Below are positions 17,140 to 24,955 of a DNA stretch of 47,906 nucleotides, one piece after another. How positions within the stretch are numbered: the stretch's first letter is position 1; each line of letters begins with the position of its first letter. This DNA is from Phycisphaerales bacterium (lineage in GTDB: Bacteria; Planctomycetota; Phycisphaerae; Phycisphaerales; UBA1924). Where the stretch lies: positions 1 through 47,906 of the forward strand of contig JAJDCZ010000021.1 in assembly GCA_029260555.1 (NCBI GenBank), read 5' to 3'. The position numbers and the translations under genes were made by a program. The notes beneath the pieces are model-generated. The model saw only the letters and a program-made list of their open reading frames with translations. It was not told the origin of the DNA and did no database searches.

Positions 17140-17164
17140 GAATTGATGTTGCACTTCGTGCTTA
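17140..17164 (+). terminator. Small hairpin after ankyrin gene 1, shared with gene 2
   Basis: GCAC-TTC-GTGC (stem of four pairs) lies just after the stop within a block that is nearly identical after the second ankyrin gene (19142-19166). It is followed by only a weak T run, so a terminator role is uncertain. Confidence 0.25.
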
Positions 17165-17302
17165 ATCAAAGACGACAGCAACACAACGATCGATCACACG
17201 GATGCTGGGTGTTGTGTTCCGTATAAGGGGTACACAAGTGACTGATCGACGAGCATGAAGGTCCAGATATGCGAGGCGTTGGCGAGATCATGCTCTGCCG
17301 TA

Positions 17303-17470
17303 GCGTGACTGAGCCTCGTATTCGCGCGACCGAGCTTTGCATCCGTGCAACCGAGCTTCACAGTCGCGTGACCAAGCCCCGTATCCGCGCGACCAGGACC
17401 CGTATCCGGGTGACTGAGCTTTGCAGTCGTGCGATTAAGTCCCATATTCGCGCGACCGAACTCTCTGATC
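17303..17470 (+). repeat. Eight-unit 21-bp tandem repeat (minisatellite)
   Basis: Eight consecutive 21-base units run without gaps, with approximate consensus GCGCGACCGAGCTTYGTATCC. A weaker unit (about 13 of 21 matches to unit 2) precedes at 17282-17302. Because 21 is a multiple of three, both strands stay open and would encode 7-residue repeats (RATELCI-like on plus, GRANTRL-like on minus). The array ends 12 bases before the extended -10 box of the second ankyrin gene. The 21-base period equals two turns of B-DNA, so any bound protein would see each unit on the same face. Confidence 0.9.
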
Positions 17471-17482
17471 GACCAACAATGG

Positions 17483-17488
17483 TATGAT
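17483..17488 (+). promoter_or_regulatory. Extended -10 promoter of ankyrin gene 2
   Basis: TGGTATGAT followed by GTCTCAA matches the promoter of the paralogue. The 21-bp repeat array stands where the -35 region would be. AGGGG at 17501-17505 provides the ribosome-binding site before ATG 17510/17513. Confidence 0.5.
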
Positions 17489-17509
17489 GTCTCAATACAC
17501 AGGGGATAA

Positions 17510-19138
17510 ATGATGCCCGGATCAAAAATCATGGTGGTTTTCGTGAGTCTGATGTGTCTCGGGCTTTGTGTCGTGTCTCCGTTTGCATGTTCAAAGACAA
17601 AGAGTCAATCATTGCAAGCTGCAGATCAGGATCTTGATGCCAGGCTTATTGATATCGCCAGCAGTGGAACGGTAAAAGAGATCCGCACACTGATCAATGC
17701 AGGTGCGGATGTTAATGCAGACAAGAATGGATTCACCGTGTTGATGTCTGCTGCAGGAACCAATACCAGCCCCGAGGTTTTTGCTGTCCTGCTCAAGGCG
17801 GGAGCGGATGTTAATGCACATAAAAAGAACGGCTTGACTGCGTTGATGATTGCCGCTCAACTCAACAACAATCCAGAAGTCTTTATGGTCTTGCTCAAGG
17901 CGGGAGGGGATGTCAAAGCAAGCAAGAAAGACGGATTCACCGCTTTGATCGGGGCGGCTCAACTCAACACGAATCTTGAGGTCATAAATGCGCTACTCGA
18001 AGCGGGAGCGGATATCAATGCACGCGGCAGGTACGGCATTACTCCGCTCATGGCTGCGGTTCAGTTTAATCGCAACCCCAAGGTCATCTTGGCTTTGATC
18101 CATGCGGGTGCAGATATTAATGCACGCAGAGAAAATGGCGAAACTGCGTTGACTGACGAAGCGAATAATACTAATCTTGAGGTCTTTACTGCCCTGCTCA
18201 ACGCTGGTGCCGATGTTAATGCTCATGATGAGGATGGCAGGACCGTGTTGATGTCCGCTGCCTCCATGTCTACTTATAACAAAAGAATTAAGATATTACT
18301 TAAAGCTGGAGCCGATGCCAAAGCACGCACGAAGGACGGATATACGGTATTGATGGCCGTCGCGCAATGGGCTGACAATCCTGAGATAATCACGGTTTTG
18401 GTCAAAGCGGGAGCCGATATCGAAGCACGCATGGAAAGCGGCTATACTATGTTGATGGCTGCTGCTTCGAACAGTAACCCCAGGATTATAAAATATTTTA
18501 TAAATGCGGGGGTGGGTGATGTCAATGCACGCGATGATGATGGCTGGACCGCATTAATAATGGCAGCTATACATGCCAACAACCCCAAGGTCGTCACGGC
18601 TCTGGTCAAGGCTGGTGCCAATGTCAATGCACGCGATGAGAATGGCTGGACCGTACTGATGAATGCCGCTCGATTTGCTTACAATCATAAGGTCATCACG
18701 GCTTTGGCCAAGGCTGGTGCCGAGGTCAATACCAGCGATGAAGGCGGCTGGACTCCGTTAATGGCCGCTGCCTATGGGAATCCATATCCAAAGATCATCA
18801 CGGCTCTGGCCAAGGCCGGTGCCGAGGCCAATGTACGCAATACTGATGGTGATACAGCGTTGATGATCGCCGCCACAAGGAACACTGTTCCTGAGGTTGT
18901 TACAGCTTTGATTGAGGCGGGTGCAAAGGTCGATGCACACGATAAGGATGGCTTCACCGCATTGATGGCCGCAGCGTCATTGAATACCAACCCCGAAGTG
19001 ATTACAGCTTTACTCAATGCCGGTGCTGATGCGAAAATGAAGGATCATCACGATAAGACTGCATTAGACTATGCCAAAGAGAATGAGAATCTCAAGAAAA
19101 CAAATGCTTTGGCAAAGCTTGAAGAAGCATCCAAGTAG
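17510..19138 (+). CDS. Secreted ankyrin-repeat protein 2
   Basis: The 542-residue product has the same plan as the upstream paralogue: export signal MVVFVSLMCLGLCVVSPFAC then SKTKS, followed by about 13-14 ankyrin units of 33-34 residues (for example TNPEVITALLNAGADAKMKD and GFTALMAAA). The C-terminus ALDYAKENENLKKTNALAKL plus EEASK matches ALDYAQD-LKDSDALAQLEEASR of gene 1. One unit is shortened (ETALTDEANNTNLEV) and one has an insertion (NAGVGDVNARD), which suggests unit loss and gain. The protein is probably exported and binds other proteins. AGGGG precedes ATG 17510. Start ATG 17513 is equally good. Confidence 0.9.
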   Translation: MMPGSKIMVVFVSLMCLGLCVVSPFACSKTKSQSLQAADQDLDARLIDIASSGTVKEIRTLINAGADVNADKNGFTVLMSAAGTNTSPEVFAVLLKAGADVNAHKKNGLTALMIAAQLNNNPEVFMVLLKAGGDVKASKKDGFTALIGAAQLNTNLEVINALLEAGADINARGRYGITPLMAAVQFNRNPKVILALIHAGADINARRENGETALTDEANNTNLEVFTALLNAGADVNAHDEDGRTVLMSAASMSTYNKRIKILLKAGADAKARTKDGYTVLMAVAQWADNPEIITVLVKAGADIEARMESGYTMLMAAASNSNPRIIKYFINAGVGDVNARDDDGWTALIMAAIHANNPKVVTALVKAGANVNARDENGWTVLMNAARFAYNHKVITALAKAGAEVNTSDEGGWTPLMAAAYGNPYPKIITALAKAGAEANVRNTDGDTALMIAATRNTVPEVVTALIEAGAKVDAHDKDGFTALMAAASLNTNPEVITALLNAGADAKMKDHHDKTALDYAKENENLKKTNALAKLEEASK

Positions 19139-19607
19139 TCAGGATTGATGCTGCACTTCGTGCTTTTGTCGAAGTTATCAAATGCACAGCACTGGCGCGA
19201 CATCGCTCTGAATTCATTGATTTATGGTCCTTGGCAAGAGGGACAGGAAGGGGGGGTGGCCAATTGTGCTCTGTATTCATTCAGAAATGGCTCCTGGCGC
19301 GAGAGAGTGGGAGTGGGGGTGGCTGCATACGGAGCTTGGGAGCGGGTTGATAGAGCAGAATCGCGCAAACATGACGCATGCTGGTGGGGGTTTGAAGCAG
19401 TCCTGTGGATCGATGAAGTCATGCCACACACATTTCAATGGGCTTGTTGCGTATAAAGGCGTGGCATCTGAAAGGGCATGACCACATGAAGTTGTGAGAA
19501 AGGTAATCGAATAAGCCAATGAGGTCATTCTTCTGATATTGAGCCTCATCGAGTCGCATTGCCTCGGCCACGATGGCCTTTGACATCGATTGACTGGCTG
19601 CTCGCTC
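19139..19607. other. Intergenic region of 469 bases without a supported gene
   Basis: The first 30 bases copy the 3' flank of ankyrin gene 1. The rest contains a 57-base imperfect direct repeat (see 19205-19324) and two G-rich tracts (19248-19261 and 19304-19322). Short open frames exist on both strands, but none has a ribosome site or a recognisable product. Confidence 0.6.
19205..19324 (+). repeat. Imperfect direct repeat, two copies 63 bases apart
   Basis: Copies at 19205-19261 and 19268-19324 match at about 41 of 57 positions, from GCTCTG-ATTCATT to GGGGGTGGC. The spacing (63) is three times the 21 bases of the ankyrin minisatellite, although the sequences differ. Confidence 0.6.
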
Positions 19608-21701
19608 TCAGTCGTCTTTCAGTGGCTTCAGGAACAGCAACTTTTCGCGCTCTGCATCGTCTTTGAACTTGAAATCCCATCGTTCTCCCATGAACCCAAG
19701 CAACCTGAGCCCGCGGTCACGGATCTGGTCTGGTCCCCATGTGTCCTGGGAAGAGACTTCGATCTCAGAATGTGATCCATCTGCGTAGCCGTTGCGGATT
19801 TTCTTGCCGTCTGCATCCACTTTGGCTTGTTTCTTGAGAGCAAAGCTGTCATTTTGTAATGATGAGTTGATCGACTGTGAGAGTAACAGGAGATTGCCAA
19901 TACTGTTTCTGTATCTGGATTTCAAATCGTCATCAAGTTCCATAAATGAATCTGCCCAGTCATCCGTTTCTGTCTGTGGATAGATGTGCTCGATGGAAAT
20001 TTTATCTCGGTCTGATCTCAAGAGATCATTCCAGTCAACTTTCTTATGCACGGCGTTGGCAAGCAGGCTCAGTTCGTACTCGAAAAGGAAGTACCGCAAA
20101 CCGGACCATGAGTAATATCCGCTTCCTGATTCAAACTTCTTGTGGAGGATGTTATAGAAATCATCATTCCAGAGTGTGCCATTATCGTTGAAAGCAAATG
20201 ACATTCCATTGTCAAGTTTCCTGGCGAGTTCAATCAAATTGCACTGGCCATTATCAACTGCACGCGCTGCATTATAGAACTCGCTGCTTCGGTAGTTCGA
20301 TCGTGAGGTGGATAATCGAAAGATAATGAAGATGAACCGCTCGATCTTCTTGAAGATCGCGAGCCGCTTCTCCTCACTGGGTTCATTCTTGAGGATTGCC
20401 ATAACCAGTGGCCTGAAATAGACCATTCCAATTCGGTTGAGCCGTTCGAGCCACTGCTGCTCCGGTCTTGACATGGACTCGGCCAGATGAGGATAGAACG
20501 AGTGGAACCAGTGAACCGACGACTCTTTAAGGCTGATGACAAAGTCCCGGATTTCCGTGGGACGGAGTTGTGCAGAAGCAACAGGCATGCTTTCTGTTTC
20601 GAGTTCACCATGATCGTTATCTTCATCCTCAAAGTCTTTCAAAGAGGTTTGTTCGCGAGGAATATCGAGCGCAACATCATGCACGACTTTCTTGTGAACC
20701 TTTTGTGGCGTGAAATGATCTTCAAGCAGGAAACGAATGTAATCGCGTCCTGTCTGGCGCGAGTACTTGAAGTACATCGTCCAGTGAGCCTTGAGAAAGT
20801 CATCATCATTCAGTGGTCCACGCTTGTTGCGACCGAGTTGGTGATAGACCTCTTTCCATGAATCGTTGACGGTATCTCGAAGACTCTTTCGTTCAGCAGC
20901 ATCAAGCTCGTCATCGTCATAAAGTGTGGTCAGATAGATCAGCCGATTCTTGAGTAGTTCCAGATCCGACAGCTTCTTGCCGCGGTTGTTCATGGTCTCA
21001 AACGCCACAAACACATCGAACTCGTCCTTGATAATGTACTCATTGACGAGAAATCGTTTGGTCAGCTTCCTGTAAATGTCCTGAAGCCCGGCCATGCCTT
21101 CCTGCTCATGAAGATCGTCAAGCTGCTGGGTAAAGTATTGCTTTGCATTGTTCAAGTTGAGCGTATAGAAGGTTTCGGCAACGGCACCGCCACCAGGTTC
21201 ATCAAGAATCCTGTATCGCAAATACTGATCACTTGGATTGTCGATCGCATAGCCGAATTTGTATGTACGAAACCTGTCACCGGTAGGCTTGAGCTTGAAC
21301 AGGTACTTGTTTCGTACATCTTCCACATTCAGACTGTCTGAGATATAAACCTCGTCCTCAGGCTTCTCCTCGTTCCCAGGTAACCCAATAACTACCTCGA
21401 TAAATGCCTGTATGAAGATAATGAAAGTTGTGAGTCGCTGCTGGCCATCGACGATGTGATAGAGCTGATACGAGTGATCATCAACCAGCCAGTATTCCTT
21501 GTCACTTTCGTTGATATCCTGCAAAGGTGTTTCTTTGAGCGTAAGCACACCGGTGTAATGAGAACGCCCGTTTGAGAGATTGATCAGATCCTCCCAGAAC
21601 GCTTTGAGCTGGGAAGTCTGCCAGGCGTATCCTCTTTGATAATCAGGAATGCGAAAAAGCTTCTCTTTAAAGAGGCTGTCAAGTGATCTTGGTTCATTCA
21701 T
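19608..21701 (-). CDS. DUF262-DUF1524 protein, GmrSD-type putative nuclease
   Basis: The 697-residue product has the DUF262 (GmrS-like) N-terminal half: LFRIPDYQRGYAWQ at 16-29, HIVDGQQRLTTFIIF near 80 with the DGQQR nucleotide-site motif, and FVAFETMNNRGKKLSDLELL. The C-terminal part has DUF1524 (GmrD-like) HNH-type residues: ISIEHIYPQTETDDW and RNSIGNLLLLSQSIN. Proteins of this plan include type IV restriction enzymes that cut modified phage DNA and SspE. It stands alone, with no methylase, dnd or ssp genes in the window. ATG 21701 is chosen because a -10 box at 21746-21751 lies upstream of it but inside the longer frames, and because the family starts with the PRSLDSLF region. Confidence 0.9.
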   Translation of the reverse strand: MNEPRSLDSLFKEKLFRIPDYQRGYAWQTSQLKAFWEDLINLSNGRSHYTGVLTLKETPLQDINESDKEYWLVDDHSYQLYHIVDGQQRLTTFIIFIQAFIEVVIGLPGNEEKPEDEVYISDSLNVEDVRNKYLFKLKPTGDRFRTYKFGYAIDNPSDQYLRYRILDEPGGGAVAETFYTLNLNNAKQYFTQQLDDLHEQEGMAGLQDIYRKLTKRFLVNEYIIKDEFDVFVAFETMNNRGKKLSDLELLKNRLIYLTTLYDDDELDAAERKSLRDTVNDSWKEVYHQLGRNKRGPLNDDDFLKAHWTMYFKYSRQTGRDYIRFLLEDHFTPQKVHKKVVHDVALDIPREQTSLKDFEDEDNDHGELETESMPVASAQLRPTEIRDFVISLKESSVHWFHSFYPHLAESMSRPEQQWLERLNRIGMVYFRPLVMAILKNEPSEEKRLAIFKKIERFIFIIFRLSTSRSNYRSSEFYNAARAVDNGQCNLIELARKLDNGMSFAFNDNGTLWNDDFYNILHKKFESGSGYYSWSGLRYFLFEYELSLLANAVHKKVDWNDLLRSDRDKISIEHIYPQTETDDWADSFMELDDDLKSRYRNSIGNLLLLSQSINSSLQNDSFALKKQAKVDADGKKIRNGYADGSHSEIEVSSQDTWGPDQIRDRGLRLLGFMGERWDFKFKDDAEREKLLFLKPLKDD

Positions 21702-21745
21702 TGCCGGGTACTCTGTTGTAAAAGGCTTGTGAGATGAGCTTGAGC

Positions 21746-21751
21746 ATCGTA
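21746..21751 (-). promoter_or_regulatory. Putative -10 box of the DUF262 gene
   Basis: GGTACGAT on the minus strand gives TACGAT at 21751-21746, the same hexamer as before zwf, map and the pseudopilin gene. It predicts a leader of about 38 bases and a promoter separate from the upstream ureohydrolase gene. Confidence 0.35.
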
Positions 21752-21820
21752 CCATGATTGTGGTTATCAATACGGTCACAAGGCAATGTCATACTCATGT
21801 GCCACCACAGAGAGTTGGGC

Positions 21821-22834
21821 TTATGCTTCGGTCGTCTCAGCCAGCTCGGCCTGCTTTGCCTTGACCAGTGCATCCAGACACAGGATCTCGAACATGATGT
21901 GTCCTGCCAGCAGGGCCGTCGTTTGTGCGACATCGCGATCGGGCAAGACCTCGACGACATCGGCGCCCACAATGTTGACACCGGCCAGCATGCGCAACAA
22001 TGAAAATGCCTCGGCCGAGGTGAAGCCGCCCGGGCAAGGCGTGCCTGTGCCGGGGGCGAAGGTGGGGTCGATGCAGTCGATGTCAAAGGTGAGATAGACC
22101 TCGTCGTTGCCAAGGTCGTTGACAAACTGGCGGATGGGGTCGTCGCCCTGGGCCTTCCATTGTTCGTAGGTGAGGATGGTGATGCCATGCTCTTTGGCGT
22201 AGTCCAGATCGTGCCTGGTATTCAAAGGCCCCTTGATCCCGATGGAGAGCATGCGCTGAGGATTGAGGATGCCCTCTTCAATGGCACGAATGAAGGGCGA
22301 AGCGTGCGTCCACTTTGACCCGCCCGTGATATCGACTGTATCAAGGTGGCTGTCAAAGTGGATCATGGGCAGCCCGCCATCTGGTCGACCTCGGCGGATC
22401 CAGGTCGCTTTGATATTGGCATAGGCCAGCGAGTGATCGCCACCGATGGCCATGAGTCTGGTGGTGCTTGCCCCTTCGATGCCACAGGCGAACTCAACGA
22501 TGGTGTCCAGTGTTTCCTTGACAGAAAACGGCCGCACCGGCGTATCACCCGCATCGGCAATGCTGAGCTGCTCGCAGATATCAATGTCATGGACGATGGA
22601 ATAAGGCTTGACATACTGCGAAGCATCGCGGATGGCGCGCGGGCCAAAGCGGGCACCGGGGCGGTAGGTCACGCCGGCATCAAAGGGTACGCCATAGATC
22701 GCCCAGTCCAGAGGCTTGCACTCTGCGGGCACCAGCTCCAGCAGCGGGAAGCGACAAAATGTGCTCACGCCTGCAAATCGGGGGAACTCACGCGGATTGG
22801 GCAGAATAGTTTTTCGTGTATTCATGTCAGCCAA
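21821..22834 (-). CDS. Ureohydrolase (agmatinase/guanidinobutyrase/arginase family)
   Basis: The 337-residue product is a Mn-dependent ureohydrolase that cleaves urea from a guanidino compound. All metal motifs are present: GGDHS at 131-135 (H134), DSHLDT at 161-166 (D161, H163, D165) and FDIDCIDP at 250-257 (D251, D253). The N-terminus (PRFAGVSTFCRFP, then GVPFDAGVTYRPGARFGPRAIR) resembles agmatinase and guanidinobutyrase more than arginase, but substrate cannot be fixed by eye. The TTG start at 22834 has AGGTG 7 bases upstream; ATG 22825 three codons on lacks one. It is divergent from the opp operon, 201 bases away, so the two may be co-regulated. It could feed ornithine or putrescine to the ast operon 10 kb away. 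Confidence 0.9.
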   Translation of the reverse strand: MADMNTRKTILPNPREFPRFAGVSTFCRFPLLELVPAECKPLDWAIYGVPFDAGVTYRPGARFGPRAIRDASQYVKPYSIVHDIDICEQLSIADAGDTPVRPFSVKETLDTIVEFACGIEGASTTRLMAIGGDHSLAYANIKATWIRRGRPDGGLPMIHFDSHLDTVDITGGSKWTHASPFIRAIEEGILNPQRMLSIGIKGPLNTRHDLDYAKEHGITILTYEQWKAQGDDPIRQFVNDLGNDEVYLTFDIDCIDPTFAPGTGTPCPGGFTSAEAFSLLRMLAGVNIVGADVVEVLPDRDVAQTTALLAGHIMFEILCLDALVKAKQAELAETTEA

Positions 22835-23035
22835 TGGTATTCACCTGCGGTAAGGTGGGTGCAGGCCTGTCCCCGGCATTTGGATCAAATCACGGAACAT
22901 GCCCCGGGCATTGTTCCAGCAGGTCAAGGGCGATAGCATCACACCCTTCGCCAGAGTCAGGCCAGGTGCGTTTGGGACAAGTTCGGCAGGGCGACTCGGG
23001 AGTGGATTGATAACTGATTCAAGGAGAATCTGGAC

Positions 23036-24889
23036 ATGGCATTACGGATCATCGGAAAACACGCGCCAGCCACAGTCTTGCTGGCGATCACCATGGGCGC
23101 GTTGGCCACCTTCTCCACCAGCACGCAGGCGCTTGATCGCTCGCCAGATGAGCAGAAGGTGATCCGAACTCCGATGACAACCACAGGCCCGAACACGCTT
23201 GATCCCGTGATCGGCTCAACCACCTATGACAACCGGTGTTCTTCGCAGGTCTATGACACGCTGCTTGAGTACAAGTATCTCAAACGCCCGCTCGAACTTA
23301 AGCCCTCGTTGTTGACCGAGATGCCTCGGATCACTGAAGGCGGCAAAGTTTGGCACTTCACGCTTAAAAAGGGCATCACCTTCCATAATGATGCCTGTTT
23401 CCCCGGTGGCAAGGGGCGTGAGCTGGTTGCCAGCGATGTCTTTTACTCATGGAAACGATTTGCTGATCCCAGGAACAACTACAAAAGCTGGTGGCTGATC
23501 GACGATGCCATCGTCGGCTTCAACGATTACAGAGAACAACAGGCAGCCCTGGTCAATGGCGGCAAGCCCTTTGACTATGACGCGGATGTTCCAGGGATGC
23601 GGCTCATCAATGACTACGAGTTTGAGGTCGAACTGGTTAAGCCTTTACAGCAGTTCGCCTGGAAACTGGCCATGTTCCAGCTTTCCATCGTGCCTCGCGA
23701 AGCCGTCGAGATGTATGGCGAGGGTTTCAACGGCCATCCCGTGGGTACCGGGCCATTCCTGCTCCAGAACGAATCAGACTGGACCCGAGGCATCAGCCTG
23801 ACGCTGCATCGCAATCCAGACTATCGTGATGACTACTACCCCGACGAGTGGATGCCCAGTGACAAGGAAATGGGCTTTACAGAAGCTGCAGGTACCAAGC
23901 TGCCCATCGTCGATCGTCTTGAGTTCCGCTTTTATGTCGAATCTCAGCCCATGTGGCTTCAGTTCAAAGATGGCAAGCTCGACTTCACGACCGTGCCTGA
24001 AGCAGGGTTCTTTGAAGCCTTCAGCAGACGCACGAAAGAGCTCCGAAGAAGCTGGAAACGCAAGGGCATTGTCTCACATAAAGTTCCGCTGCTGGATTTT
24101 ATCTTCCGAGGCTTCAACATGGAAGATGAGTTCCTGGGCGGTTTCAGCGATCGTGCCCGCAACATCAGACATGCCATCACGCTGGCGCAGGATCTGGACG
24201 AACTCAACGAAGCCCGCTACAACGGCACCGCATTGGTATACGACGGCCCAATCCCCCCCGGACTGGATGGCCATCCCGAAAATGGTGCTGCAGCCAATGC
24301 TTATAGAGGACCAAACTACGATGCTGCCAGACAGAAGCTTCGTGATGCTGGGTATGAGATTGATGACAAGGGCAAGGTGATTGATTTCCCCGTGATCGAG
24401 TTCTACACGAGCCGTGGTGCGGAGAGCGAGAAGATCGTTGCTTTGCTTGAGCGCAACCTTGATGAGGTTGGTATCAAACTCAACGCCCGCTATGTCGATT
24501 TTCCCACGCTCATGGATGTGGTTGACAACAAGAAAGCCCCGATGTTTTCCTTTGCCTGGGGTTCGGATTATCCCGATGCTGAGAACAACCTGTCCTTGTT
24601 CTATGGCCCCAACGAGTCACCGGGTTCAAACCACTACAACTACAAGAACCCCGTCTACGACAAGATGTACGAGAAAATCCAGACCATGCCTCCCGGAGCT
24701 GAGCGCACCGAGATGTACATCAAAATGCGCGACATGATCATCGAAGACGCGCCGTACACAGGATCGATGGCTCGTGTACGCAGCTATCTGGTGCAGCCCT
24801 GGCTCAAAAACTTCAAGCCCACGGAAGACTTTTACTCATACTTCAAGTACATGGATGTGGACATGGAGCACAAGGACCGCAAGCCCTAA
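23036..24889 (+). CDS. oppA: Peptide ABC transporter substrate-binding protein (SBP family 5)
   Basis: The 617-residue product has a signal peptide (basic start RIIGKHAP, hydrophobic ATVLLAITMGALATFS, cleavage near TQA at about 32) and a family 5 extracytoplasmic binding fold. Typical marks are TLDPVIGSTTYDNRCSSQVY, the WHFTLKKGITFHND segment, ASDVFYSWKRFADP, GTGPFLLQ, and a C-terminal FAWGSDYPDAENNLSLFYGP that lines the peptide site. It delivers oligopeptides to the OppBC channel. A clear AGGAGA lies 8 bases before ATG. It is the first gene of oppABCDF and is divergent from the ureohydrolase gene. The ligand may be any di- to oligopeptide. Confidence 0.93.
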   Translation: MALRIIGKHAPATVLLAITMGALATFSTSTQALDRSPDEQKVIRTPMTTTGPNTLDPVIGSTTYDNRCSSQVYDTLLEYKYLKRPLELKPSLLTEMPRITEGGKVWHFTLKKGITFHNDACFPGGKGRELVASDVFYSWKRFADPRNNYKSWWLIDDAIVGFNDYREQQAALVNGGKPFDYDADVPGMRLINDYEFEVELVKPLQQFAWKLAMFQLSIVPREAVEMYGEGFNGHPVGTGPFLLQNESDWTRGISLTLHRNPDYRDDYYPDEWMPSDKEMGFTEAAGTKLPIVDRLEFRFYVESQPMWLQFKDGKLDFTTVPEAGFFEAFSRRTKELRRSWKRKGIVSHKVPLLDFIFRGFNMEDEFLGGFSDRARNIRHAITLAQDLDELNEARYNGTALVYDGPIPPGLDGHPENGAAANAYRGPNYDAARQKLRDAGYEIDDKGKVIDFPVIEFYTSRGAESEKIVALLERNLDEVGIKLNARYVDFPTLMDVVDNKKAPMFSFAWGSDYPDAENNLSLFYGPNESPGSNHYNYKNPVYDKMYEKIQTMPPGAERTEMYIKMRDMIIEDAPYTGSMARVRSYLVQPWLKNFKPTEDFYSYFKYMDVDMEHKDRKP

Positions 24890-24955
24890 CATCACGCCTC
24901 GATTCTGAATCAGTCTTCAAGTCGTTCGTATTTCGCTGCCGGAGCCTTTGACCGC

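Noticed and set aside
17194..17532. 112-codon minus-strand frame with 7-residue repeats across the minisatellite
   Set aside because: The repeat opens frames on both strands because its unit is a multiple of three. No ribosome site or promoter supports translation, so I report the DNA repeat instead.
22346..22936. 196-codon plus-strand open frame
   Set aside because: It is antisense to the ureohydrolase gene, whose metal-binding motifs prove the coding strand.
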